Positions 42,589-50,475 of a stretch of DNA of 51,424 nt are shown piece by piece. The stretch's first letter is position 1; every line of letters begins with the position of its first letter. The DNA lies in assembly GCA_024231955.1 (NCBI GenBank), contig JAAEPZ010000867.1, positions 1-51,424 on the forward strand. Reading direction: 5' to 3'. Source of the stretch: a bacterium. GTDB lineage: Bacteria; Krumholzibacteriota; Krumholzibacteriia; JACNKJ01. The notes under the pieces were generated by a model, which had not been told where the DNA came from, searched no databases, and saw nothing but the letters and a program-made list of their open reading frames with translations. A program made the position numbers and the translations under genes.

Positions 42589-43323
42589 CTAGGCGCCGCC
42601 GGCAACAGGGGGCCGGGACCGGCTCTGCGAGCAACAGGCGGCCGTACCCAGTTTCCGGAACATCTTCCAGGCGCCGAGGAGGCGTTTCCGAATCGAGTAG
42701 CGGCTGCATCGGTCATCCCACGTGAGCCATGGCCCCGCGATCTCCAGCGGCTCCTGACTGAGAACCGCGAGACCCTCGTAGAACGTTCCGTTCGCCCACC
42801 GAGCCAAGTCGTTGCTCCGAGCGGCCGAGGTGGGAACGGCCTTGATCGGGCTGGTAGGATCGTCCAGGGAGACTCCTGCCCACCGCCGGAAGAGGCGACG
42901 AATCAGGGGTTGCAGTCCCGCCCTGCATCGTCTATCTTCGAAGAACGAGCTCGGCCGGGCGACGTTGATCAGGTCGTGCTTCGGGTCGATCGCTTCGGCG
43001 ATCTTGTCGAGGGTCAGACTCCAATGCCGGAGATCGTCGTCGAGGAACACCGTCCAATCGGCGTGACAACGTCGGAAGCCGCGATACGCCGCCAGGGATT
43101 GTCCCTGGTTGCTGAGGTTGACCAGCACCACCAGCTCCAGCCTGCCCAGCGTGAGACTTCCCTCGCGGACGGCGCAATGAGGTGAACCGTCATCGACGAT
43201 CACCAGCTGCACACGGCCAATGCGCCGGTGGCTCCACCGCAGGAGGTCGCGGACTCCGAACCACAGCGCCGCACCGCTCTGATACGCTGGGACAACCACG
43301 GCCAGGGTGATCACGGACTCCAT
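42589..43323 (-). CDS. GT2 glycosyltransferase, dolichyl-phosphate-mannose-synthase-like
   Basis: The product from ATG 43323 has 244 residues; ATG 43350 (nine residues longer) is also possible. It shows 'LAVVVPAYQSGAAL', 'LVIVDDGSPHC', 'VVLVNLSNQGQSLAAYRGF' and 'WTVFLDDDLRHW' (Asp95-97), the pattern of polyprenyl-phosphate sugar transferases such as GtrB/ArnC/DPM1, but there is no C-terminal membrane pair. It may charge a lipid carrier with a sugar for downstream use. It is the first gene of the 13-gene minus-strand run. Its start is only eight bases from, or overlaps, the start of the divergent gene at 43332, so both promoters must lie within the opposing coding sequence. Confidence 0.75.
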   Translation of the reverse strand: MESVITLAVVVPAYQSGAALWFGVRDLLRWSHRRIGRVQLVIVDDGSPHCAVREGSLTLGRLELVVLVNLSNQGQSLAAYRGFRRCHADWTVFLDDDLRHWSLTLDKIAEAIDPKHDLINVARPSSFFEDRRCRAGLQPLIRRLFRRWAGVSLDDPTSPIKAVPTSAARSNDLARWANGTFYEGLAVLSQEPLEIAGPWLTWDDRCSRYSIRKRLLGAWKMFRKLGTAACCSQSRSRPPVAGGA

Positions 43324-43331
43324 AGGATCAG

Positions 43332-44840
43332 ATGATACGACGTTTTTCATGGGCAGGTCTTCTGGTGCTCGTCGCCGGCGTGGTCTTGCTGGCGTCTCGG
43401 AGGGCCCCGGCGAACGTCACCGACGAGGGTTACCTCCTCCACGGCATCCACCGGGTCCAAAGCGGCCAGTTGCCTGGGGCCGACTTCCACGCCTACATGC
43501 CTCTGCGCTACTGGCTCGGTGCGGCGGTGGCGGCGCACCAGCCCATGGAGTTGCTCGAACTTCGCAATCTCGAGCTCGTGATCCTGGTGGCCTCGCTGCT
43601 GCTCCTCTGGAGCTCGGTGCCCGCCAGCTCGCGGTGCCCCCGGGCGGTGCTGATCGCCGCGAGCGCGGTTTTTCTGTACGCTCCGGGGCCCTGGCACAAG
43701 TCCCTGGAGCTGGCGGCCACATTGGGCGTGGCGGCGGCCGGAGCTCGAGCGCTGGGCAGCCCCGCCGATCGCAGTGGCTGGACCCTGGCGTTCGGGTTCA
43801 CCTGCGGCCTGGCGTTCGGCGTGCGTATGGAGCTCGGCCTCGCCCTTTGCGCCGTCGGCGCCCTGAGCGCCGGCCTCAGGGGGGCGAAGGGCATCCTCAC
43901 CTTCCTGGCCGGATCCTCTGCTCTGGTCCTCGTCCTCAGCTCGCCGTTCGCCGCCGCCGGCCGTTTGCGCGACGCCTTGGGGTTTTATGGGCGCGAGCTG
44001 ATTTCTTCGCTGGGTGGCACCGGCGGCGGTACGAACCCCTTCCTCACCGGAACGAGCCCCGGCGGCAGCGAGCTCACGATCCGGTGGATCTTCATCGCCG
44101 CGGTCCTGGCTACCCTCGGCGTGGTCACGGCGGTAGCCGTCGATGCGGTTCGAAGGCGCTGCGGGCGCCGCCAGGCCGTGTTTCTGGTTGCAGTTGCCGT
44201 GGTCCGGCTGGCACCGCTGTGCCACGGCTTTGATGCCAGCCATCTGCTCCAAGGACTTCCTACGGCGTACGTGGCTTGCGCGGCGGCCCGACGGGGACGT
44301 CTTCGGCTCCTCTGTCTCAGCGTGCTCATCCTGGTTCACCTGGCTGTCGGGATCAGCACCGGCGACAGCTACTACACCGGCCGCTGGCGTGCGCCACCCG
44401 GGTTCGAGGTACCGAGAACCGGGGTGCTGGCCGGGATCCGCACGCCTCCGTGGCAGCTGGAGCTTGCCGGGGAACTGAGCCAGCTGCTCAAGCCGCCCGG
44501 GTCGCGCGCGAGAACCCTGGTTGCGGTCCCTTACGGCCCTCTGTTTATCTGCCTCAGTGAGGCGGTCAATCCCACTGGGTCTGATATCTTCTTCCCCGGG
44601 TTCGACAGTGCACGGGAGCTTGCCAGAGCCCTGCGCGGTGAGCAGAGCAGCATGCCTTGCCCATCATGGGTCCTCCTCGACGGCGGCGTTGTCGATCATC
44701 GCGAATCTCCGGATCTGCGTGGGGATGTCTTCGGACTTGGAAAGGCCATCGATGAACACTGCGATCTCACCCGAAGCATCGGACACTGGCGAATCTACCG
44801 TCACCGGAACCCCGCCTCGACCGGAGACCAATCCGGCTGA
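43332..44840 (+). CDS. Polytopic membrane protein, GT-C-like
   Basis: The 502-residue protein starts with a transmembrane segment ('FSWAGLLVLVAGVVLLA') directly followed by an acidic loop 'APANVTDEGYLLHGIHRVQ', the position and type of motif used by GT-C glycosyltransferases for metal binding, and then around nine further hydrophobic segments up to ~residue 345. The last ~150 residues are soluble and include 'LVAVPYGPLFICLSEAVNP', probably periplasmic. It may transfer a sugar from a lipid carrier on the outer face of the inner membrane, consistent with the nearby DPM-like GT2. I do not recognise a named family. 'AGGA' lies six bases before the ATG. It overlaps the downstream gene by 89 bases. 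Confidence 0.6.
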   Translation: MIRRFSWAGLLVLVAGVVLLASRRAPANVTDEGYLLHGIHRVQSGQLPGADFHAYMPLRYWLGAAVAAHQPMELLELRNLELVILVASLLLLWSSVPASSRCPRAVLIAASAVFLYAPGPWHKSLELAATLGVAAAGARALGSPADRSGWTLAFGFTCGLAFGVRMELGLALCAVGALSAGLRGAKGILTFLAGSSALVLVLSSPFAAAGRLRDALGFYGRELISSLGGTGGGTNPFLTGTSPGGSELTIRWIFIAAVLATLGVVTAVAVDAVRRRCGRRQAVFLVAVAVVRLAPLCHGFDASHLLQGLPTAYVACAAARRGRLRLLCLSVLILVHLAVGISTGDSYYTGRWRAPPGFEVPRTGVLAGIRTPPWQLELAGELSQLLKPPGSRARTLVAVPYGPLFICLSEAVNPTGSDIFFPGFDSARELARALRGEQSSMPCPSWVLLDGGVVDHRESPDLRGDVFGLGKAIDEHCDLTRSIGHWRIYRHRNPASTGDQSG

Positions 44841-46554
44841 AGCTGGGGGACGCAAGCCCCTACCACCAAAGCTCGAAGAATCCCCGCTGTGGATTCTGTT
44901 GCTCCTCAACCCCCTGCTTGTCCTCACGTTCCTGACCGATCCCGCGCCGGCTCGCTGGCTGCTGGTGGCGTTGGCGCTGCTGGTGGCGCTGCTCGGCTCG
45001 CCGCGGCTGAGCAACGAGTTCCGGCGGCCTGGTCCGGAGCTCTGGCCGCTGGCCGGCCTGGTCGCGGTAATACTACTTCACCTGGGATCCGGCGCACCGA
45101 ATGCGGAGGCGGTGCGTTGGTTGGCCCATGTGGTTACGGGGGGGGCGGCGTACCTGTACGTTCGCACCCTGGATCAGAGCAGGCAAAGACGCGGCATGGC
45201 CCTGATGGTATGCGCCGGTGCCCTCATCGGTGCTTATGCCATCCTGCAGGCTGTCGGCCTCGATTTTCTGCACTACCGGGCGGAGAGCTGGATGTATCGA
45301 GTGGTGACGACCTTTGGACATCGCAACTTCACAGCGGTCTTCCTGGTCGTTTCCCTCTTCGTCGGTCTCGAGGTGGGCCGGTCGCTCAAGGGAAGAGCCG
45401 AGTGGCTGACCCTGCTCCAGGTTGGATTCATCTACGCCGGTCTGTTCGCGACCGGCTCGCGGCTTCCCATCCTCCTGGCGACTCTGGGCCTGCTGGGATA
45501 TTTCCTCACCACGACCAGGCCGCGTCGCCGCGTCGCCACCGCCGTCGTCGTCTTGCTGGCGGGGTGGCTGGCCCTGATCGCCTTCCGAGGCGAGCTTGGC
45601 CTGGTCGTGACGAGAACCGAGACGTTTCGCCTCCGTGCGGATCTCTATCGGGCGACGCAGCCTCTGCTGCTCGAACAGCCGGTTGTGGGGCTCGGTCCGG
45701 GTGCCTTCGCCCGCAGGATCCCGGCTCAGCTCGCCGCCGCGTCCGAGCGCCCATCTCACCTCGTCTTTCTCCACGCCCACATGCTGCCGATGGAGATCCT
45801 CATCGAGATGGGGACGGTGGGCCTCGTGTCCTGTCTTCTGTTTCTGGTCCCGCTCTACCGGGGTCTCCTGCGGAAATGGACCTCATGCCCTGTGTGGCTG
45901 GTGGGGGCCCACCTGAGCTGGCTGGCTACCAATCTCTACGGGGTGAACTTCTTCACCTATGCAGGCTGGGTCACCCTGTGGCCGGTGCTGGCGTTCATGC
46001 GTTCAGCAACGGAGCCCACGACCACGGAGGGGCCGCCTATCGAGGCCGCTGAACGCCGGTGGATCGGCCAACTGGTGGTCATCCTGCCACTTCTCATCAC
46101 CTGCTTTGTCCTGTCGCTCATGGCAACTTCCAGCTACCTGTCGAAGAGGGCGCTGCGCCTGGCGGGCTCCGGGAGGCCGGAATTGGCAGTCACCTTTTAC
46201 GATGCTGCGAGTGAAGTCTGGCCGCTGCCTCTGCAGGAGCGTTATCGCGCGGCAATCGCGTACCTGTCGGCGGGAAGGCCGGAAAGCGGTGTGTCACAAC
46301 TACTGGAATTGGAACAGCAAGCGCCGGCGTTTTCCGCCGTCCGCTACAACCTGGCGACAGGTATGGCGGAGATGGGTCGTTACTCTGAGGCCGTTGAATG
46401 GATCGCAAAGCATCTGGAGGCCTATCCGGCCGATCGGCGGGCCATCTGGTTGCAGGCCGTGCTCCGGAAGCGGCACCTTGCGGCCGAACCGCCCCAGCCG
46501 CAGTCAGAGACCGTGCCTCGGAAAGGCGCCCGCGGTGATCCTGGCGATGATTGA
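44752..46554 (+). CDS. O-antigen ligase/polymerase-like membrane protein with TPR-like tail
   Basis: ATG 44752 is preceded by 'ggaaagg' and gives 600 residues; upstream in-frame ATGs lie deeper in the previous gene. After a polar N-terminal 40 residues there are about eleven hydrophobic segments. The family region includes 'TTFGHRNFTAVFLVVSLFVG' (His190), 'ATGSRLPILLATLGLLGYFL', 'VVGLGPGAFARRIP' and 'HAHMLPMEILIEMGTVGLV', the usual landmarks of Wzy/WaaL/PglL-type proteins that join lipid-linked oligosaccharides to each other or to an acceptor. Residues ~490-580 are helical with TPR-like spacing ('SGRPELAVTFYDAASEVWP', 'GMAEMGRYSEAVEWIAKHLE'), as in several acidobacterial and deltaproteobacterial ligases. 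Its 3' end overlaps the convergent GT2 by 51 bases. Confidence 0.78.
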   Translation: MNTAISPEASDTGESTVTGTPPRPETNPAEAGGRKPLPPKLEESPLWILLLLNPLLVLTFLTDPAPARWLLVALALLVALLGSPRLSNEFRRPGPELWPLAGLVAVILLHLGSGAPNAEAVRWLAHVVTGGAAYLYVRTLDQSRQRRGMALMVCAGALIGAYAILQAVGLDFLHYRAESWMYRVVTTFGHRNFTAVFLVVSLFVGLEVGRSLKGRAEWLTLLQVGFIYAGLFATGSRLPILLATLGLLGYFLTTTRPRRRVATAVVVLLAGWLALIAFRGELGLVVTRTETFRLRADLYRATQPLLLEQPVVGLGPGAFARRIPAQLAAASERPSHLVFLHAHMLPMEILIEMGTVGLVSCLLFLVPLYRGLLRKWTSCPVWLVGAHLSWLATNLYGVNFFTYAGWVTLWPVLAFMRSATEPTTTEGPPIEAAERRWIGQLVVILPLLITCFVLSLMATSSYLSKRALRLAGSGRPELAVTFYDAASEVWPLPLQERYRAAIAYLSAGRPESGVSQLLELEQQAPAFSAVRYNLATGMAEMGRYSEAVEWIAKHLEAYPADRRAIWLQAVLRKRHLAAEPPQPQSETVPRKGARGDPGDD

Positions 46555-47349
46555 GTCGACGCAGCAAGGGATCGAGAAAAGCGCCATCGCCGGGTCCCGG
46601 TGCCGCACCAGGCTACTCCACACCGAGACGGGCAACCACCGAACGGCATGCCAGAGGGCTCTTGCGTAGTCTGGGTTGTTGTGCCACCGGCAAACTCGGC
46701 TGTAGTGGAAGCTGTGCTTCCAGATCATTTGAAGTAGTGACTTGACCGAATCCCGCCGCAGGTGCCTGACTACCAGACCGGGTTCATGCCGTATGCGCCA
46801 ACGGGCAGCTCTTGCTCGAAGCGACAGGTCTACGTCTTCTGCGTGTGAGACCAGGCGTTCATCGAAGCCTCCCAGATCGCGCACGACATCCCGTCGCCAG
46901 GCGCAGCACAAGCCATAGGCGAGATCCACTTCCCCAGGTCGCGTACCGTGGTCCTGTCTCCAGAACCAGCTCCGCCATCGGTTCGGCAGACCCTCCGTGC
47001 ATGGCTCGACGACATGCCCGGTCACGGCCGCAACGGTGTCGGCGAGGACCGCATCCATGAGTCGCGGAACAGAACAGGATTCCACCACCACATCAGCATC
47101 AAGAAAAAGCACCACGTCACCCGTCGCATCATGGATGATCCGGTTTCGTGCCGCAGCAACACCAAGGTTGTTACTGTGTCGAATGACTCGAACCGAGGCA
47201 TGGGGGTGATCCAGCCGGACAGGCACCGGACTCCCGTCGTCAACCACGAGGACTTCGCGAAACCCGAACTGCGCAAGCGAGCACAGCAGATTCGTCAGCT
47301 CTGCGTTGTGCCCGTAGCACGGTATTCCTACGGAGAATGATGCGCCCAC
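46504..47349 (-). CDS. Glycosyltransferase family 2
   Basis: The 281-residue protein begins at GTG 47349, six bases after the upstream epimerase stop. It has 'FSVGIPCYGHNAELTNLLC', 'VLVVDDGSP', 'SNNLGVAAARNRI', the acidic 'VLFLDADVVVE' motif, 'LAYGLCCAWRRDVVRDLGGF' and 'AEDVDLSLRARAARWRI', all typical of GT2 enzymes acting on surface polysaccharides. The last ~90 residues are basic and contain 'LRRDSVKSLLQMIWKHSFHY', an interfacial helix seen in several GT2 proteins. It ends inside the 3' part of the convergent ligase-like gene. The ribosome site is weak, which fits coupling to the preceding gene. Confidence 0.8.
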   Translation of the reverse strand: MGASFSVGIPCYGHNAELTNLLCSLAQFGFREVLVVDDGSPVPVRLDHPHASVRVIRHSNNLGVAAARNRIIHDATGDVVLFLDADVVVESCSVPRLMDAVLADTVAAVTGHVVEPCTEGLPNRWRSWFWRQDHGTRPGEVDLAYGLCCAWRRDVVRDLGGFDERLVSHAEDVDLSLRARAARWRIRHEPGLVVRHLRRDSVKSLLQMIWKHSFHYSRVCRWHNNPDYARALWHAVRWLPVSVWSSLVRHRDPAMALFSIPCCVDSIIARITAGAFPRHGL

Positions 47350-47355
47350 AGCCTG

Positions 47356-48504
47356 TTATGACCCAGTCTCCGGCCGGGCTCGCCGGTCAACGAGCAGACC
47401 GTGTTGGCTGAGCTCTCCCTGTGCGGTGTCGAGGCGGTCCGTGGACCACGTCGTCCGAGTCCACTCGATCAACTCCCCCAGTCCCTCTTCCCAGGCGATC
47501 CGGGGAGCGAACCCCAGAAGGCGGCGAGCTTTGGATATGTCCGCGATGCAATGACGGATATCTCCTTTGCGAAATAAATGTGTAATTTCAGGCTCGACCT
47601 GGTCGACGCCCATGAGTCTGGCTAAATCCCTGGCACAGCTGCCGACATACCGCTGTATGCCACTTCCGATATTGATCACTTCACCATCTGCTGCAGTTTG
47701 CTCACACGCGAGAATTACTGCGCGGACTACGTCATGAACTGAAATGAAATCACGGCTCTGCTTTCCATCCTCATAAACAACTGGTTTGCGATGGGCGAGC
47801 AGCCGACTTAGGAAGATAGCCAAGACTCCGGTGTAGGGATTGCTGAGTGATTGTCGGGGTCCATAAACGTTAAAAAGCCGCAGGCAAACCACTGGAAAGT
47901 CGAAGAGATTGCCAATGCTGAAGGCCAATTCTTCCTGGTACCTCTTCGTCAGGGCATATATATTAGCCCCGTGAAGCGCCGCATCTTCCGGGGTAGGTGT
48001 CGGCACCAAAGCTTCCCCGGTTACCGGACAAACAACCTCCCAGCCGCTCTTTTTAAGGTCCTTCTCCGTGCGCACGGGGACCCGCATAAGCTTCCCGTCG
48101 GAAGGGCGTTGATACAGGCCTTCGCCGTAGGCCACCATCGAAGTCAGGAGTACCAATTTTCTGAGCGAATGCTTGTGCTGTGTGAGAATCTGGAGCAGGG
48201 CGGCTGTCCCGCGGGCATTGACATCTACGTAGTGGTGTATCCGATAAAGAGACTGAGCGACGCCGACTGCGGATGCGCAATGGATGATCAACTCAGCATC
48301 GAGCGCCGAATAACGAAGTGCCCTTTCATCCCGAACGTCCGCATAAACGAGGTGCGCTCCTGGGGGGACGTTGGTCGGCTCGCCAGGAGGGTGGACTTGT
48401 TCGTCGAAGTTGTCGAGAACGGTAACGTCACAGCCTTCGGCCAGAAAACGTTCCGCAACAAAGGAGCCGATGAATCCAGCTCCACCTGTGATTAGTACTT
48501 TCAT
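47356..48504 (-). CDS. NAD-dependent sugar epimerase (dTDP-L-rhamnose 4-epimerase-like)
   Basis: ATG 48504 has GAGGAAG just upstream and starts at 'MKVLITGGAGFIGS', giving 382 residues. The Rossmann motif is complete, the triad serines are in 'LVLLTSMVAYGEG' and the Tyr/Lys pair in 'IYALTKRYQEEL'. Between them is a long insert with 'GWEVVCPVTGEALVPTPTPE', the hallmark of dTDP-L-rhamnose 4-epimerase-type enzymes (WbiB-like), although the second Cys of the usual CPxCG is replaced by Thr here. 'LRLFNVYGPRQSLSNPY' and 'DGKQSRDFISVHDVVRA' complete the family pattern. It likely makes dTDP-6-deoxy-talose or a similar donor; no dTDP-rhamnose synthesis genes are in the window, so the substrate must come from elsewhere. 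Confidence 0.78.
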   Translation of the reverse strand: MKVLITGGAGFIGSFVAERFLAEGCDVTVLDNFDEQVHPPGEPTNVPPGAHLVYADVRDERALRYSALDAELIIHCASAVGVAQSLYRIHHYVDVNARGTAALLQILTQHKHSLRKLVLLTSMVAYGEGLYQRPSDGKLMRVPVRTEKDLKKSGWEVVCPVTGEALVPTPTPEDAALHGANIYALTKRYQEELAFSIGNLFDFPVVCLRLFNVYGPRQSLSNPYTGVLAIFLSRLLAHRKPVVYEDGKQSRDFISVHDVVRAVILACEQTAADGEVINIGSGIQRYVGSCARDLARLMGVDQVEPEITHLFRKGDIRHCIADISKARRLLGFAPRIAWEEGLGELIEWTRTTWSTDRLDTAQGELSQHGLLVDRRARPETGS

Positions 48505-48508
48505 AGAT

Positions 48509-48515
48509 CTTCCTC
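48509..48515 (-). promoter_or_regulatory. Ribosome binding site fixing the epimerase start
   Basis: GAGGAAG on the minus strand lies four bases before ATG 48504, and favours it over the in-frame ATG at 48522, which has no such site and no family sequence after it. Confidence 0.6.
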
Positions 48516-48552
48516 GCTTCATGGTGCGAATCGGTCATGCGCGCTCGGCTGT

Positions 48553-49707
48553 TCATGTGATCGAAGCCAATGCCTCAATAACTTGATCTTGCTCCTCACG
48601 GTTCATGCCGTTGTAGAGGGGGAGACGAACCAGAGTCGCACTAACTTGTTCGGTGACCGGAAGGTCACCATGTCGGTACCCGGCGTGTTTGCCTATGGTC
48701 GAGAGGTGGAGAGGGGAGTAGTGAAAGGTCGCCGTTATTCCCATCCTTTCGAGATGTTCGATCAGGCGACATCGCGTCTCTCGATCGGGTGCTCGCAAGA
48801 AAAAGGTATGATGGTTGGGGGTTCGGTTCGCAGGGATGACCGGGAGTGACATGCCCATCAGGCGAGCCCAATCCTGTAGCTCGACACCGTAACGGTTCCA
48901 GAGCATCGCTCGTCGTTCCTGCAACCGATGGCGCTCTTCGAGCTGGGCCCAGAGAACAGCCCCGAGGATTTCCGATATTCGGTAATTCGAGCCTAAGCAC
49001 TGCCAAGTGTATGCGGGCACCTCTCCGCGCAGGAACCGGCGGCGATCGGTCCCGTTTTCTACTACAAATTCCGCCTGTGCCGTCAGTGCCGTGTCGTTCA
49101 CCAGCAGGGCGCCCCCTTCACCACAGGTTATGTTTTTGGTTTCGTGAAAGCTTACTGCGGCCACGTCCCCGAATGAGCCCAAAGAACGGCCACGATAAGC
49201 GGCAAAGATCGCTTGGGCGGCATCCTCAACCAGGGAAATGCCCCGGCGTTCCGCGATAGAGCAAAGTTCGACCATCTCACATCCGATCCCTGCGTAATGC
49301 ATAACAACAATCGCTCGGGTTCGCGATGAAATGCGCTCTGCAACCAAACGCTCGTCCAAGTTATTGGTGTCCGGCCGAATGTCCACGAACACCGGACTTG
49401 CCCCTTGGCGGACGAACGCGTTTGCGGTAGCAGGATGGGTGAAAGAGGGCAGAATCACCTCATCGCCTTCGGCGAGATCAAGCAGCAAAGCACAGGCCTC
49501 CAGCGCCGCAGTGCCAGAAGCGGTAAGGATTACCAGATTCACGCCTAGCTCATGCTCCAGCAGCTCCGAACAGCGCCGGCTGAACTCACCGGTGCCTCCT
49601 CCAAGTGTACCGCGGTTGAGGACCTCGCCTACATATTCGTTGGCCTTGGGGGCCACGTACGGCCGGTTGAACGGCACTCTGGCATGTGGACCGGGGTTCT
49701 GACCCAC
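48553..49707 (-). CDS. wecE: PLP-dependent sugar aminotransferase (WecE/RffA-type)
   Basis: From GTG 49707, preceded by GGAGAGG at a spacing of eight bases, the product has 384 residues, close to the ~376 of E. coli WecE. The match is close in memory across the protein: 'VPFNRPYV', 'FSRRCSELLE', 'LTASGTAALEACALLLDL', 'DEVILPSFTHPATANAF', 'FVDIRPDTNNLDERL', 'VMHYAGIGCEM', 'LVEDAAQAIFAAYRGR' (Asp162 for the pyridine nitrogen) and 'SFHETKNITCGEGGALL' with the Schiff-base Lys191. WecE makes dTDP-4-amino-4,6-dideoxy-galactose from the 4-keto sugar. Here it probably supplies an amino-deoxy sugar to the glycan, possibly N-acylated further by the WbqC-like pathway. The frame is open 38 codons upstream, without family sequence. 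Confidence 0.82.
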   Translation of the reverse strand: MGQNPGPHARVPFNRPYVAPKANEYVGEVLNRGTLGGGTGEFSRRCSELLEHELGVNLVILTASGTAALEACALLLDLAEGDEVILPSFTHPATANAFVRQGASPVFVDIRPDTNNLDERLVAERISSRTRAIVVMHYAGIGCEMVELCSIAERRGISLVEDAAQAIFAAYRGRSLGSFGDVAAVSFHETKNITCGEGGALLVNDTALTAQAEFVVENGTDRRRFLRGEVPAYTWQCLGSNYRISEILGAVLWAQLEERHRLQERRAMLWNRYGVELQDWARLMGMSLPVIPANRTPNHHTFFLRAPDRETRCRLIEHLERMGITATFHYSPLHLSTIGKHAGYRHGDLPVTEQVSATLVRLPLYNGMNREEQDQVIEALASIT

Positions 49708-49715
49708 TGCGGCAT

Positions 49716-49722
49716 CCTCTCC
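49716..49722 (-). promoter_or_regulatory. Ribosome binding site for the aminotransferase
   Basis: GGAGAGG on the minus strand, eight bases before GTG 49707, is the best site in the region and supports that start over earlier in-frame codons. Confidence 0.55.
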
Positions 49723-50005
49723 GCGGCTATCTGGTAAGCGCAACCGAGCCACCAGTGTACGACATCTGCCTGAGGGGCGAAGAGAAGCACCGGCAAGGCC
49801 GGTCGATGATCTCACTATCATGGAGTTTCACTTGAGATTCCCTCCTGGCGTGTTTGCGGATTCTTCTTCAACCCCCAGTATACCACAATCCGGATGGACA
49901 GGCATCTTGGGGATTGCCCCTCTGCCTACGAGCGGCTGGTAGCGTTCTGGGGCTGCCAGTAGGAACACGAGCACGAGGCTCGTGAATCAGCCGGTATCTG
50001 AGCGG
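49723..50005. other. Intergenic region upstream of the aminotransferase operon
   Basis: No gene is recognised. On the minus strand there is a TATACT hexamer (plus-strand 49877-49882) that could be the -10 of the three-gene operon, but no good -35 lies 16-18 bases upstream. A perfect seven-base stem, CACGAGC/GCTCGTG with a five-base loop, is at 49966-49984, without a T-run. Confidence 0.35.
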
Positions 50006-50260
50006 TCAGGGCGTGAAGACCTTGGTCCCGTCCTCAGGCGGACGGCGCCGCCAGCGACGGTGCATCCAGACCCACTGTTCGGGACAACAGCGGATCTGCT
50101 CTTCGATCCGGGCGGTCATCGCCGCGGTGGCAGTGGCGGCCAGGGGGTCGGCGGGCAGCTCCATGGGGGATGGAAGGTGACGAGATGGGAGCCGTCGACG
50201 ATCGTGCCGGTGCCCACCGGCACCGCGAGCACCGATCCGCACCCGGAAGGTGACCATCAG
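50006..50260 (-). pseudogene. Lipid A lauroyltransferase (LpxL/HtrB-like) C-terminal remnant
   Basis: Read on the minus strand, 'ARIEEQIRCCPEQWVWMHRR' and the following 'WRRRPP' are the typical end of LpxL-type acyltransferases, and the frame stops at 50006-50008. Upstream of this, 'PVGTGTIVDGSHLVTFHPP' occurs in another frame, joined near 50170 by a shift of one base; it fits the strand order expected before that ending. The catalytic HX4D part is absent. The fragment is therefore a decayed gene end. In the living gene this enzyme adds a secondary acyl chain to lipid A in the inner membrane; here it is evidence of an LPS-making ancestor only. Confidence 0.6.
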
Positions 50261-50475
50261 CGGCGTACGCTACGACCTCGAACGCGAGATCGACGGCGCC
50301 CGCTTCGAAACCGAGAGGGAGATGACCCTCGGACGCATGTCCCTGGCTCTGGCCCGCCGCATCGTGGCCGCCGACGAGAACGATGACGAAGATGCCCTCG
50401 CGATGCTCCCGCGACGGCGACGAGCTGGTGATGGTCAAGATCCGGGGCGACGTCGACTGCAACGTTTACGCTGAG
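50235..50475 (+). pseudogene. Possible decayed plus-strand coding remnant, unknown function
   Basis: A plus-strand frame encodes 'VTISGVRYDLEREIDGAR', then an amphipathic stretch and 'RIVAADENDDEDALAML'. After a one-base shift near 50405 it seems to continue as 'DGDELVMVKIRGDVDCNVYA'. The alternation of charged and hydrophobic residues looks protein-like, but I recognise no family, and the stretch may be chance. It overlaps the edge of the LpxL remnant. Confidence 0.25.

Noticed and set aside
22153..43323. RiPP precursor peptide for the SPASM enzymes
   Set aside because: No short frame with a leader-like sequence and ribosome site was found in the gaps, which are mostly under 40 bases or are overlaps. 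A precursor elsewhere in the genome is not excluded.
49966..49984. Hairpin CACGAGC/GCTCGTG as a rho-independent terminator
   Set aside because: The stem is short and no T-run follows on either strand.
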